Source: Candidatus Accumulibacter affinis
Lineage (GTDB): Bacteria > Pseudomonadota > Gammaproteobacteria > Burkholderiales > Rhodocyclaceae
Length of the DNA stretch: 64,000 nt
Assembly: GCA_016713625.1 (NCBI GenBank)
Contig: JADJOT010000008.1
Location: 186,001 to 250,000, forward strand
Reading direction: 5' to 3'
Shown here in pieces: positions 28,446 to 36,865 of this stretch. A program made the position numbers and the translations under genes. Positions within the stretch are counted from its first letter, which is position 1. The number at the start of each line of letters is the position of its first letter. Under the pieces are notes generated by a model. That model did no database searches. It saw only the letters and a program-made list of their open reading frames with translations, and was not told the DNA's origin.

Positions 28446-30029
28446 CTACGCTTCGGCGACGACAACCACGCCGCCACGCCGCTGGTCACCAGCGCCGAAC
28501 AGCCGCCCGTCGACACTGGCGACACAGTTGACGCCGCCGAAAAACAGGCTCTGCGCGGCAAACCGGGTCGCCCCGGGCCACGCGGTCTGCACGGCGGCAG
28601 CCGCGCCCACCCCGAGGCCAAGGCTCTCGAACCACAGCTTGCCGCCTTCGACATGCAGGCGGGCAGCGTTCACCGCCTCGTCGAGCGGGCGCCGATAGAC
28701 CAGCAGATTGACCAGCGCCTGCAGGATGGCGCTGCGGATCCGGTTCGATCCCCCACTGCCGAGCGCGAAACACGGTCGATCGCCGGCCAGGACGATCGTC
28801 GGTGACATCATCGTGCTCATCCAGCTTCCTGGCGCCAGCAGATGGAAGCCGGCCGGGTTGATGTCGTCCTCGCCGAGGAAGTTGTTGACGTGGATTCCCA
28901 GCCCCGGCAGAGCGTGTCCGCAACCCTCGCCATTGCTGCTGGTCATCGCCGCCGCCATGCCTTCGCTGTCGATCACCGAGATATGCGTGGTCGCCCCGAG
29001 CGGGTTTTCGTCGCGCAGCGAGCGGGCCAGTGCCACCCACGGCGGCATGCCGTCGCCCGCCACCAGCTCGCCAATCGACGCCGGGTCTTCGCGCAGTCGC
29101 TGGTCATAGCCCGCCTGGCGAATCTCCGATACCGTCGCCAGCAGGGCAGCGACCGCGAGCTGATGTTCGCTCGACAGGAACTCCTCGCCGCCGAGGCCAA
29201 GGCCCTGGGCAATCCGCAGTCCCGCGCCGATCAGGCCGCCGCCGGCAGACGGGGGTGGGTTGGTGAGGACCGTATAGGCGCCGAACGGGATGCGCAGCGG
29301 TTCGCGTACCACCGGCGCGTAGGTGGCCACATCCGCTGGTGTGATCAGCCCACCGTCTAGCGGGCCGAAATGCTCGACCAGCGACGCCCAGTAGCTGGCG
29401 ACCTGGGCGTCCGGATCTCCTTCGCCGAGGGAGTGCAGAAAATCGCCGAGATCGGGGTTGGCCAGGCGCTCGCCCGCTTGCGGTAGCCGCCCGCCGGCAA
29501 GGAACAGGGCCTCCACCGATGGCGAGCAGCGGGCGATCGGGGCGATCAGAGCGGTAATCATCGCGATCTGCGGGCTGACCGCGAACCCGTCGCGTGCCCA
29601 GGCTGCCGCCGGTGCGACGATGTCGCGCAGCGGCAGGCGGCCGGCACGACGATGCAGGGCGAGCAGGCCGACCAGTTCGCCGGGAACCGCCGCCGCCCCT
29701 TTGCCGATGTGAAAGATCTGCGTGGTCTGCCCGAAATCGACCGTCACCGGCACAAAGGCCAGTGCTGGCTGAGCGCTCAGGCCGACTCCCGGGGCCGCCG
29801 CAAAGAAATCAAGGATTTCGTAGCCGTTGTCGGCATCCCCCCAGACACAGGCGCCGCCGCCGCCGAGCGACGTCAGCGGCAGCTCGGTGACGGTTGCCGC
29901 GAACTTGGCGGCGACGATGGCATCGACCGCGTTGCCCCCGCGGCGCAGGACGCGTGCGCCGGCCAACGCAGTATGCGGCTCGGACGCCGCGATCACTCCA
30001 TGAATGCTCATCGCGGAAGAATACGCCAT
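28446..30029 (-). CDS. gamma-glutamyltransferase family protein
   Basis: A 527-residue Ntn-hydrolase of the gamma-glutamyltransferase family, which self-cleaves before a Thr to give two subunits. Visible are ASEPHTALAGARVLRRGGNAVDA near the start, GGGGACVWG, and the cleavage/catalytic site ATTHISVID (about residue 349), then SSNGEGCGHALPGLGIHVNNF. No obvious signal peptide is present, so it may be cytoplasmic and act on peptides other than glutathione. ATG 30029 and ATG 30011 are both possible starts. A second, degraded copy of its 5' end lies at 46805-46927. Confidence 0.85.
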   Translation of the reverse strand: MAYSSAMSIHGVIAASEPHTALAGARVLRRGGNAVDAIVAAKFAATVTELPLTSLGGGGACVWGDADNGYEILDFFAAAPGVGLSAQPALAFVPVTVDFGQTTQIFHIGKGAAAVPGELVGLLALHRRAGRLPLRDIVAPAAAWARDGFAVSPQIAMITALIAPIARCSPSVEALFLAGGRLPQAGERLANPDLGDFLHSLGEGDPDAQVASYWASLVEHFGPLDGGLITPADVATYAPVVREPLRIPFGAYTVLTNPPPSAGGGLIGAGLRIAQGLGLGGEEFLSSEHQLAVAALLATVSEIRQAGYDQRLREDPASIGELVAGDGMPPWVALARSLRDENPLGATTHISVIDSEGMAAAMTSSNGEGCGHALPGLGIHVNNFLGEDDINPAGFHLLAPGSWMSTMMSPTIVLAGDRPCFALGSGGSNRIRSAILQALVNLLVYRRPLDEAVNAARLHVEGGKLWFESLGLGVGAAAAVQTAWPGATRFAAQSLFFGGVNCVASVDGRLFGAGDQRRGGVVVVAEA

Positions 30030-30055
30030 GGTGCGGCCCGCGGGAAGTCGGGCTG
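29932..30055 (-). repeat. left copy of a direct repeat bracketing the accessory island
   Basis: The 5' end of the gamma-glutamyltransferase gene plus some upstream DNA is repeated at 46805-46927 in the same orientation. By eye about ten mismatches occur in the first hundred aligned bases, with weaker matching beyond the start codon. All of the accessory DNA lies between the two copies. Confidence 0.85.
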
Positions 30056-30080
30056 CGGGTGGCGTCCCCGGTGCAGCGGG

Positions 30081-30333
30081 GTCGCTTTAGCCATTGCCAA
30101 GGGGCAGCAGCGCATCCTGCTGGTCATGGCCACCGGCACCGGCAAGACCTACACCGCCTTCCAGATCATCTGGCGGCTGTGGAAGTCGAAGGCCAGGAAG
30201 CGCATCCTCTTCCTCGCCGACCGCAAGATCCTCGTCGACCAGACCCGGACCAACGACTTCAAGCCCTTCGGCCCGGCCATGATGCGCCGCTGGACCAGCG
30301 CCGAGCGCAAGGAAGCGGCCATTGACGAGCGAC
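30081..30333 (+). pseudogene. hsdR: hsdR fragment (type I restriction motor subunit)
   Basis: The frame reads AIAKGQQRILLVMATGTGKT and then YTAFQIIWRLWKS, followed by RILFLADRKILVDQT and NDFKPFGPAM. This is helicase motif I and the following motif Ia of HsdR, the ATP-driven DNA-translocating restriction subunit. Only about 84 of roughly 1000 residues remain, with neither the nuclease domain nor the later helicase motifs. It joins abruptly to hsdM sequence on its right. Confidence 0.85.
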
Positions 30334-30804
30334 ATGAAGTCCGGCCACCTGATGCGGCAGGTGATCAACAGGATCGTCGGCAGCGTCGACTTCAACAAGG
30401 CGCAGGACCGCCACCTGTTCGGCGACCTCTACGAACAGATCCTGCGCGACCTGCGGAACTTCACCAAAGGCACGCCGACGCAGGAGGTCTGGTTCTACGA
30501 ACACCCCTACCCGCCGGGCGTGAAAAGTTACAACAAGACCAGGCCGATGCGCAGCGAGGAATTCGCGGCGGAGAAAGCATGGTGGAACAACCGCGTCGAC
30601 AACGAACAGGCGTGGAAGGTCAGCGCCGCCGATATCAAGGCCCGCAACTACAATCTCCACCTCAGGAACCCGCACAGCCCGGATGCCGTGGTCCATGATC
30701 CGCAAACGCTGCTTGCCGACTATGCAGCCTTGCAGGTGAAAATTGGCGCGACACGGGCTAAACTTAGAGGTGTTCTGAACGCCGCACTACACGGAGGCCA
30801 ATGA
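30334..30804 (+). pseudogene. hsdM: hsdM with methylase core deleted
   Basis: Residues up to about 30459 (LMRQVINRIVGSVDFN, DRHLFGDLYEQILRDLRN) match the N-terminal helical domain of the type I methyltransferase HsdM. From about 30460 the text jumps to the C-terminal region (TPTQEVWFYEHPYPPGVKSY, NEQAWKVSAADIKARNYNL). The whole S-adenosylmethionine-binding and NPPF/Y catalytic core between is gone, yet the frame stays open. It cannot methylate DNA. It overlaps the next small gene. Confidence 0.85.
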
Positions 30805-30806
30805 CC

Positions 30807-31076
30807 ATGCCACTGATCAGCACGTTTTACGGCATCCTGATTTACATGTACTGGAACGATCACAAGCAACATCACCGCCCGCATATCCATGCGCAGTACG
30901 CTGGCGATGAGGGCATCTTCGATATCGAATCCGGCGACTTGCTGGACGGCGCGCTTCCCCGTCGTCAGTTGCGCCTCGTGCAAGCATGGATAGAAATCCA
31001 TCGCGACGAACTAATGGCCGACTGGTCGCTCGCCACCAAGGGCGAAACCACGTTCAAAATTGCACCACTGGATTGA
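30807..31076 (+). CDS. DUF4160 domain protein (putative toxin-antitoxin component)
   Basis: An 89-residue protein with the DUF4160 signature: YWNDHKQHHRPHIHAQYAGDEG followed by an acidic strand and a helix with WIEIHRDEL. DUF4160 genes are almost always paired with DUF2442, as here, and are suspected toxin-antitoxin or regulatory pairs. GGAGG (30793-30797) gives good spacing to ATG 30807, so I prefer it to the ATG at 30801 that overlaps the hsdM stop. Confidence 0.85.
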   Translation: MPLISTFYGILIYMYWNDHKQHHRPHIHAQYAGDEGIFDIESGDLLDGALPRRQLRLVQAWIEIHRDELMADWSLATKGETTFKIAPLD

Positions 31077-31084
31077 GGTTGATC

Positions 31085-31339
31085 ATGAATCCACGCATCA
31101 CTGAAGTCACGCCCCACACAGACCATTCGCTAACGCTGACCTTTGCCAATGGCGAGATTCGGCGTTTCGATTTGGCGCCCTATCTGCGCTACCCATGCTT
31201 TGAGCCGCTGAAGCAAACCGCATTTTTCTTGCTGGCGCGCTGCGATCATGGCACTGTCGCCTGGCCACAGAACATCGATTTCGACCCCGACACGCTCTAC
31301 CTGGAATCGAAGCTGATCGGGCAGGCCGAGGCGGCCTGA
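31085..31339 (+). CDS. DUF2442 domain protein, partner of DUF4160
   Basis: An 84-residue protein with the DUF2442 pattern: a first strand pair (EVTPHTDHSLTLTFANGEIRRFDLAPYL), a middle helix, and WPQNIDFDPDTLYLES near the end. Starts at ATG 31085, nine bases after the DUF4160 stop, so one transcript. Together they form a compact module carried between the hsdM and hsdS relics. Biochemical role not established. Confidence 0.85.
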   Translation: MNPRITEVTPHTDHSLTLTFANGEIRRFDLAPYLRYPCFEPLKQTAFFLLARCDHGTVAWPQNIDFDPDTLYLESKLIGQAEAA

Positions 31340-31345
31340 TTCGCC

Positions 31346-31564
31346 ATGGCGACCTTGACCGTAGATGTGCCGGATGAATTGGCCGAGGAGTTCAATCGCC
31401 TGTGTGCCAATGTCGACCAGGATGCCCTCGTTGCCACCTTGCTGGTCGACTTGCTCGACCGGGTTGGACGGCTTCCCTCTGCACAGCAGGTGATTGCAGA
31501 CAATCCAGACTTGCCCATCGGTTTCGTGCTCGATTTGCTCGAAGCCAGGGCTGAAGGACGCTAA
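31346..31564 (+). CDS. small hypothetical protein in the DUF4160–DUF2442 transcript
   Basis: A 72-residue, mostly helical, acidic protein (start MATLTVDVPDELAEEFNRLC). The first 20 residues resemble a ribbon-helix-helix or antitoxin-like start, but I cannot name a family. It begins six bases after the DUF2442 stop, on the same strand, and ends 50 bp before the hsdS relic. Confidence 0.6.
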   Translation: MATLTVDVPDELAEEFNRLCANVDQDALVATLLVDLLDRVGRLPSAQQVIADNPDLPIGFVLDLLEARAEGR

Positions 31565-31614
31565 TCCGCCGTGCCGTTTTTGCCCGGTGCGCGCCGTCAA
31601 TTCATTGGACAAAC

Positions 31615-31872
31615 ATGACCGTTCGCCTTCCCGACCACCTCGACCTCATTGCCACCGCGCCGGAAGGCATCCGGAAGCTGCGTGGCCTGATTCTGGAACT
31701 GGTGGTGCGCGGCAAGCTGGTGCCGCAAGACCAGAACGACGAACCGGCGAGCGAATTGCTCAAGCGGATTGCGAAGGAGCGAGCGCGCTGGAGGGGGAAG
31801 GGACTGGCAGGAAATCCAAGGCAACGCCGGTTGTGGGGGAAGATGAGCAACCGCAAAATAATGAGCCGATGA
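31615..31872 (+). pseudogene. hsdS: hsdS 5' fragment (type I specificity subunit)
   Basis: Eighty-five residues beginning MTVRLPDHLDLIATAPEGI, then RKLRGLILELVVRGKLVPQD and PASELLKRI. This is the N-terminal conserved helix of HsdS, just before the first target-recognition domain. The match ends near 31800 and the frame stops at 31872; an intact HsdS has about 400 residues or more. With the hsdR and hsdM pieces it shows a dead type I system in R–M–S order. Confidence 0.82.
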
Positions 31873-31900
31873 AATACGGCCATGTGCGCGTGTTCACCGT

Positions 31901-32224
31901 TCAGGCGAAACCAAGCCAAACGGCTAAAGCGCGATTGACCGCCAGCATTGTTTTGTCATCGACGCGTCCGAAAATGTCACCGACTTTCTCGCATGGCACG
32001 GTCTGAAGCTTGTCGATCATCACTTGCGACAGGTGTTCAAGGCCGTTTTCGGTGGTCGGTTTGATTTCGACCCGAAATAGCGGGGTTTCCCGCAACTCGC
32101 TGGTCACCGGCAGGATGGTAACGGACGGATGCCTCGCAAAAAGGTCGGATTGCACGACGAGAGCCGGTCGCGGCTTGCCGTAGGCTCCCTGCGGGGCGAT
32201 GGTGACAAGAGCGCCCCGCCTCAT
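31901..32224 (-). CDS. mazF: MazF/PemK-family mRNA interferase toxin
   Basis: A 107-residue toxin of the MazF/PemK fold, which cuts mRNA at short motifs. RRGALVTIAPQGAYGKPRPALVVQSD is the conserved first block, VTILPVTSE the second, and LSQVMIDKLQTVPCEKVG the third, with the conserved Arg, Thr/Ser and Asp in place. Its ATG overlaps the antitoxin stop by four bases (32221-32224), so the pair is translationally coupled. Confidence 0.9.
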   Translation of the reverse strand: MRRGALVTIAPQGAYGKPRPALVVQSDLFARHPSVTILPVTSELRETPLFRVEIKPTTENGLEHLSQVMIDKLQTVPCEKVGDIFGRVDDKTMLAVNRALAVWLGFA

Positions 32225-32433
32225 GCCGACCAGCCATCACGGCTGGCGGCTTCGTCGAGGAATTCCAGAATGTCCTTTTCCTGCGGATCGTGCTTGAGCA
32301 GCGCGGATTGCCGCGAGCACTCCTCGGCGAACCCGGCGCTGCGCGTATCGGGAACCCAGATTTGCACCGGACGCAATCCGCTCTTCCGCAAAGTTGTCCT
32401 GTGCTTTTGCACTCGTTCGATCACACTCGCCAT
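32221..32433 (-). CDS. mazE: MazE-type antitoxin (DUF3018-like)
   Basis: A 70-residue protein upstream of the MazF-type toxin. RPVQIWVPDTRSAGFAEECSRQS matches the small antitoxin family (DUF3018) typically paired with MazF toxins, ending in an acidic segment (DILEFLDEAASRDGWSA) that would bind the toxin. Expressed first and coupled to the toxin. Promoter expected in 32434-32538, shared divergently with vapB. Confidence 0.82.
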   Translation of the reverse strand: MASVIERVQKHRTTLRKSGLRPVQIWVPDTRSAGFAEECSRQSALLKHDPQEKDILEFLDEAASRDGWSA

Positions 32434-32443
32434 TCCGTCTCCT

Positions 32444-32480
32444 TGTTACATGAAACAGTATACCAAGAGAGTGTTACATG
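32444..32480. promoter_or_regulatory. repeated TGTTACATG motifs in the divergent mazE/vapB promoter region
   Basis: TGTTACATG occurs at 32444-32452 and again at 32472-32480, 28 bases apart in the same orientation, and the first is part of the near-palindrome TGTTACATGAAACA. Such paired motifs between divergent antitoxin genes are likely repressor operators. Which antitoxin binds is not known. Confidence 0.45.
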
Positions 32481-32538
32481 CAACCAACTGTGCAATCGAC
32501 TAAATACATTCATCGTACATCCATCAACGGAGTTGGCA

Positions 32539-32775
32539 GTGCACACCACCAGAGCTTTCAAGAACGGCAATTCGCAGGCGGTGCGCATCCCGGCGGACCT
32601 GGCCTATGACCGTACCGACATTGACCTGGAAATCGAGCGTGATGGGGATGAAATCCGCATTCGGCCTGCTCGCCGGTCGCTCGCCGGCGTGCTGAGCAAG
32701 TTCGCCAGGTTTTCGTCAGACTTCATGAGTGAAGGCCGTGGCGATCAGGAGCAAGGCGAACGAGACGCTCTCTGA
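32539..32775 (+). CDS. vapB: VapB-type antitoxin (AbrB-like)
   Basis: A 78-residue antitoxin starting at GTG 32539 after GGAG. The N-terminal VHTTRAFKNGNSQAVRIPAD is the swapped-hairpin AbrB/VapB DNA-binding motif, and RIRPAR ends the domain. The last base of its stop is the first base of the toxin start (TGATG), so the two are co-translated. It would bind VapC and the common promoter. Confidence 0.9.
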   Translation: MHTTRAFKNGNSQAVRIPADLAYDRTDIDLEIERDGDEIRIRPARRSLAGVLSKFARFSSDFMSEGRGDQEQGERDAL

Positions 32776-33185
32776 TGCCGCGCCACCTGCTCGACACCAG
32801 CGTGTGCATCTACCTGATGAAGAATCAACCGGAGGAAGTCGCACGCCGCTTCGCGCAGTGCTACGTCGGTGACGTGGTGATGTCCGCGATCACCTTTGCC
32901 GAACTCGAATATGGCGTTGCCGTGTCGTCCAACCCGGAGCAAGAGCGCATCCATCTGGCCAACCTGATTGAAGACATCCCGGTCGTTCCCTTCGATGCCG
33001 AAGCCGGCCTTGCCTACGGCCCGATCCGGCTGGCAACCCGTGACAGCAAGAAGGATTACCTCGACAAGCTGATCGCCGCCCACGCAGTCTCGCTCAAGGT
33101 CACGGTGGTGACCAATAACACGGAGGACTTTGCGAGGTATCCCGGCGTGGTCAGCGAGAACTGGTTGCCCCCTGCCGAAGGATAA
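32775..33185 (+). CDS. vapC: VapC-type PIN-domain ribonuclease toxin
   Basis: A 136-residue PIN toxin: LLDTSVCIYLMKNQP (first Asp), SAITFAELEYGV (Glu), KKDYLDKLIAAHA (Asp) and VTNNTEDFARYPGV (final Asp region). This subgroup is the VapC/FitB type that typically cleaves tRNA or rRNA. Coupled to vapB by one-base overlap. All active-site residues appear intact, so the pair may be live and help keep the degraded hsd segment in the genome. Confidence 0.92.
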   Translation: MPRHLLDTSVCIYLMKNQPEEVARRFAQCYVGDVVMSAITFAELEYGVAVSSNPEQERIHLANLIEDIPVVPFDAEAGLAYGPIRLATRDSKKDYLDKLIAAHAVSLKVTVVTNNTEDFARYPGVVSENWLPPAEG

Positions 33186-33232
33186 AGCCGCCTCGTCCGG
33201 GTCAGCGCAAGCCCGCCGACGGGCCTTTTCCT

Positions 33233-33655
33233 GACCGATTCCCAGGAGCAGACCGAGCAGCCCGCCGAGCGCGGAGAGGGCGACGGCCTCGCCGAGAAAG
33301 AGGCCAAGGATGGTGTTGCGCGGTGCGCCAAGCGCTACCAGCAGGCCGATTTCGCCGGTACGTTCGGTGACCGCAATGGTCATGATGGTGACGATGCCGA
33401 CACCGCCGACCAGCAGCGAGATGCTGCCCAGCGCGCTGACCGCCATGGTCAGGATGTCGACGATGTTCGACAGCGTGCGCAGCATGTCTTCCTGCGTCGT
33501 GATGGTGAAGTCCCCGCGCCCGTGCCGTGCCTGCAGTGTCGCCTTGACCAGCGCGCTGACCGCTGCTGACCCGGATCCCGTACCCCTTGAGCATCGCCGC
33601 GCTCACCCCGTTGACGGTGGTCCGGCGCGGGCGGCCATTGGCATTGACCGTTCGC
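33233..33655 (-). pseudogene. truncated second copy of the MacB-type permease gene
   Basis: This stretch repeats parts of the permease gene at 48248-49453. The TM segment ISLLVGGVGIVTIMTIAVTE and the following TERTGEIGLLVALGAPRN are present almost unchanged. Between about 33563 and 33566 the sequence jumps from what corresponds to 48745 to what corresponds to 49031, so about 285 bp are deleted. Both ends are missing. It lies in the same strand orientation as the full gene. The open frames drawn across it are accidental. Confidence 0.88.
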
Positions 33656-33784
33656 AGTAACAGCAGTAAGTCTGGCGGGTTGAAGTCTCGTCCGGGGAGT
33701 TGTCCGTACGCCCCGGTAGCATGAGGAAGCGGCGTTGTGGTGACACGGGGTCGTGAGTTTCCCAACAGCGAGAGAGCAGTCGGG

Positions 33785-33853
33785 TAGCCGGACGCGGTTA
33801 CCCGCGCCCAGCCCCCTCAGAACCGTGCATGGGCCTTTCGATCCACACGGCTC
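33785..33853 (-). ncRNA. group II intron 3' end: domain V and domain VI
   Basis: On the minus strand GAGCCGTGTG and CATGCACGGTTC, joined by GATCGAAAGGCC, form the 34-base domain V hairpin (33820-33853) with the conserved AGC start and GAAA loop. Downstream comes a second hairpin ending GGCTACCCGAC, which fits domain VI and the intron 3' end near 33785. The 5' part of the intron is not in the window. Confidence 0.75.
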
Positions 33854-33885
33854 AAGCCTCTACAAAGGCATCTTTCGACACCCGG

Positions 33886-34357
33886 TTACACCACTTCGTT
33901 TTTGGCGTAATATTGACTTCCACGGCAACTGAGATGTTGAAGTTGAAGATTGCCGGCTGCATCGGACCCGCCTTCAGTCACTTTCACAATATGGCAAGCC
34001 TTCCAAGGAGTGCTCTTTGTGATGGGTGCTTGGCAGGTAGAACACAGCCCATCTTGCCTTCGCCAGACACGGTAGAACTTCCGGCGACCTTTTGACGAGT
34101 TGAGCATCTCCTGTCCCCATTGGGACTCGAAATACGGCTCCCATTTTGGGTCGTGAGGATTCGCCTTGGCTTGAACCTTGACGTGTCGACGTATTGGCGT
34201 ATCCGATTCTTTTAGCAAAGTGACTTCTCGTCGCGTTCAGTCCTCTTTTTGTTCTGTTGCGGCAAATATCCAGTTTCTGGTGCCTCTGGACTTAAAGTAT
34301 TTCTCCTTAACCCATCGGGCTCCTTTATTGGGATGCCTTCTTGCCGCCCATCGCCAT
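33886..34357 (-). pseudogene. group II intron reverse transcriptase/maturase, C-terminal remnant with HNH domain
   Basis: The minus strand reads RWAARRHPNKGARWVKEKYF, then after a frameshift near 34235 (a TGA) IRRHVKVQAKANPHDPKWE, GRRKFYRVWRRQDGLCSTC and WKACHIVKVTEGGSDAAGN. These are the maturase X domain and the HNH endonuclease domain of an intron-encoded protein, just upstream of domain V as expected. The upstream 400 or so residues with the polymerase are missing; the fragment ends exactly at the terminal repeat of the IS4-type element at 34358. Confidence 0.82.
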
Positions 34358-35580
34358 AGCAATCCTCACAAGTTAGCATATAGGCATATTCACTTATAGG
34401 CGTGAGACAGATGCGGTTTCGGCTGAGGTTTGCGAGGTTGCGAGCGGTCGGGAACGAACTTCTGGAGGTTCAAAGCGATTTCTGCGAGGAGCGGTTTCAG
34501 GCGGCGGGTGGTCGCCTGGGCGGCCAGGAGCCAGCGACCGAGTTGCCGCTGGATTTTGTCGATCGCGAGGGTGCGGTTAATTTTGTAGGAGGATTCCGGG
34601 TCCAGGTGAGCATCCGTGGCGACATAGGCCGCCAGCGCATTGAGGTTGTCGAGGACCGCCTAGCGCCGAAGTCCTGCCGCGCGGCGTGCCAGGACAGGCC
34701 GGAGGTATGCTCCAGTTGGAGCCGATGCTTGATCCTTTTGAATGCCTCCTCAATCCGCCACCGACCGTGGTACAGGTCGGCGAACGCGGCGGCGGGAAAC
34801 GCCACCGGATCGAGGAGCGACGTCATCACCACATGGACCCGTCCATTCGGCGTCACCACCCGCACCAGGCGAACGGTGGTCGGCGTCGCCGGACATTCAT
34901 AGTCTTCGGCATCGCGGGCACTCGGGGCACGCAAGACGACCACCTGCTCGCTTTGGCCGGACATCAGGAACTCGCGTACCACCTTGAATCCTCGAGACAA
35001 ATCGCAACGAATACAAAAATGGAGGTGGCGCACGGTCAGTACCGACACCAGCCAACGACACGGAAAGCCGCGATCCATCAGCAGCAGATCGTCGGGGCCC
35101 AGACAGTCGATCGCCTCGAAGAACATCTGGCGCTCATCGCACAAAGGCTCATGCAGCCGGAAGTCCAGAAACAGTTCGATCCCTGGCAAGTACAGGCCGA
35201 ACGCCATGCCTTTGACGATCGACCGGATCCCGTCCTTCATCATGGTCAGGCGAACGTCGCTCCCATCCGCCGCGACCAAGCGGAGCCCTTTCCACCGCGG
35301 GATCGGCAAGTGCTCCTCCGCCGAGCGGATCAGCTCCTGATTGACCTCGCCAAACACCAGCGCAGTGATCTTGTAGCGCGCTTGTGAAAACGCTTGCGCC
35401 GTCACTTCGCGCACCGAGTTGGCGCGATTGTGCAGATTGGCGAAGAACTGATCGAGTTCGGACTGTACCGCGGCCTGGACCCCGGAAAGCAGAAAGCTGA
35501 CGACAGTCGGCAGCGTCAGGGTGCGTTGGCGGGTGAAGTATTTGGGATCGAGCCTGGCCACCTCCAGGAACTCTTTTGAA

Positions 35581-36865
35581 CCTAAAAACCGCAGTTAGCC
35601 GACTTCATTCGCATAATTTCCCAGCAACGGAGGGGTTGGTGGCGCACCGGTGCCGGCGAGAATCTGCTTGAGGTGATCACAGACACGATGCCAAACGGAT
35701 GGCCGGGTCAACTGCTCCGCAGTTTCGGCCACCCAGCCTTGAAGCAAGGCGGAGACTCGCATCAGTGCCGCCCGCGCCTGCTCGAAGTGAGCATGCAATC
35801 CGGTTAGGGTAACGGTGGTCTGCCCGGCATGTTCCGTTTTTCGCCCGACCGAGGTCATCAGCCACAGGCGGCTGGTGATGGCCTCTCGTCGAGCTTCTGG
35901 ATTCGCCAGTCGAACGAACAGACTCCACCAGTTGTAGGCATCCGTCCAATCGGTTCCGTCACAGAGGCGGCTGATATGCCGCTTGACATTCTTGGACAGC
36001 TTGAGCTTGAACAGATAAGGCTGTTCACGTTCTTCCAGCGCCACCATCAGCCCGTCCGTTCCGTAGCCGTTGTCGCCGCGTACCAGTCCCGGCTTCTTGT
36101 CCGAGGGCAGCGCATCGAGAATTTTCAGCAGCCCCGGCTGACCGTGCTTCGACGAATGCTCGTTGCCCGCATGCACTTCGACACCCAACACCAGACGCAG
36201 GCCGGCCATCAGGTACGTATGGTAACTGTGCGACGGCCGACCCGGCTTCTTCGGGTTGTAGGCCACGACGGCTCCTTCCTGGTGGCCGTACAGCACCTTG
36301 ACGGTGGTGTCGGTGTCGAAAATCCACCCGGCGTCCAGCAGCGCCGCCGTGCTCTCGTCGAGATGCCCGTCCAGCCACGTCGTCCCGGCGGCTTCCGGAA
36401 TCCGCAGCAACCCCTTGCGTAGTGCGTCCTCGGAAACGACTTTGTCCATCTCGAGCAAGCCCGGATTCACCCCATCGCCACGGATGGTCGTGACGTGCGA
36501 ATAGCGCCGGTGCCCCGATAGAATGGACAGCATCCAGGTGCCCAGAACGTCCGCGATCGACGGCGCGTTCGGGCTGCTGTAGGTCAGCGGACAGCCTGCC
36601 AGCCACCGTGACCACAACCCTGTCAGATGCAGAAACTCGATGAAGTACGCCAACTGACCCATCGGCGTCGCTGCGCTCTCCGTCTCCCAGCGCACCTGAA
36701 CCTTGCCCGCCATCGTCTGCACGCCAGCACACGACAAAAGCATTTCTTTGCGCTTCTCCAGCTTCCGTCTCGCCTCACCCATTCGGTGACCTCCATCATC
36801 TGCCAAAAAACCATAGATTGCCTGAGGTTCAGCCGGATTGCACGCTGGCAACTGCGGTTTTTAGG
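35581..36865 (-). mobile_element. IS1380-type insertion sequence, complete with 5-bp target duplication
   Basis: The 1285-bp element has 16-bp perfect inverted ends (CCTAAAAACCGCAGTT at 35581-35596 and its complement at 36850-36865). TTGAA flanks it on both sides (35576-35580, 36866-36870) as the target-site duplication. It sits in the IS4-type transposase gene. Ends, duplication and open transposase frame are all intact, so the insertion is recent. Confidence 0.93.
35595..36782 (-). CDS. IS1380-family transposase
   Basis: A 395-residue DDE transposase. The family hallmark YGHQEGAVVAYNPKKPGRPS follows the first Asp (FDTDTTVKVL), GDNGYGTDGLM gives the second Asp region, and YLFKLKLSKNVK follows. 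I start at ATG 36782 because GGAGGT sits six bases before it; the open frame reaches to a TTG at 36851. The stop lies just inside the left inverted repeat. Nothing looks damaged, so it is probably active. Confidence 0.88.
   Translation of the reverse strand: MGEARRKLEKRKEMLLSCAGVQTMAGKVQVRWETESAATPMGQLAYFIEFLHLTGLWSRWLAGCPLTYSSPNAPSIADVLGTWMLSILSGHRRYSHVTTIRGDGVNPGLLEMDKVVSEDALRKGLLRIPEAAGTTWLDGHLDESTAALLDAGWIFDTDTTVKVLYGHQEGAVVAYNPKKPGRPSHSYHTYLMAGLRLVLGVEVHAGNEHSSKHGQPGLLKILDALPSDKKPGLVRGDNGYGTDGLMVALEEREQPYLFKLKLSKNVKRHISRLCDGTDWTDAYNWWSLFVRLANPEARREAITSRLWLMTSVGRKTEHAGQTTVTLTGLHAHFEQARAALMRVSALLQGWVAETAEQLTRPSVWHRVCDHLKQILAGTGAPPTPPLLGNYANEVG

Noticed and set aside
29652..30698. 348-residue plus-strand frame from the gamma-glutamyltransferase region into the hsd relics
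   Set aside because: The first half is antisense to the gamma-glutamyltransferase gene; only the hsdR part is meaningful.
33202..33765. Minus-strand frame starting MGNSRPRVTTT as a new gene
   Set aside because: It runs out of frame through the permease fragment and intron flank; no consistent family.
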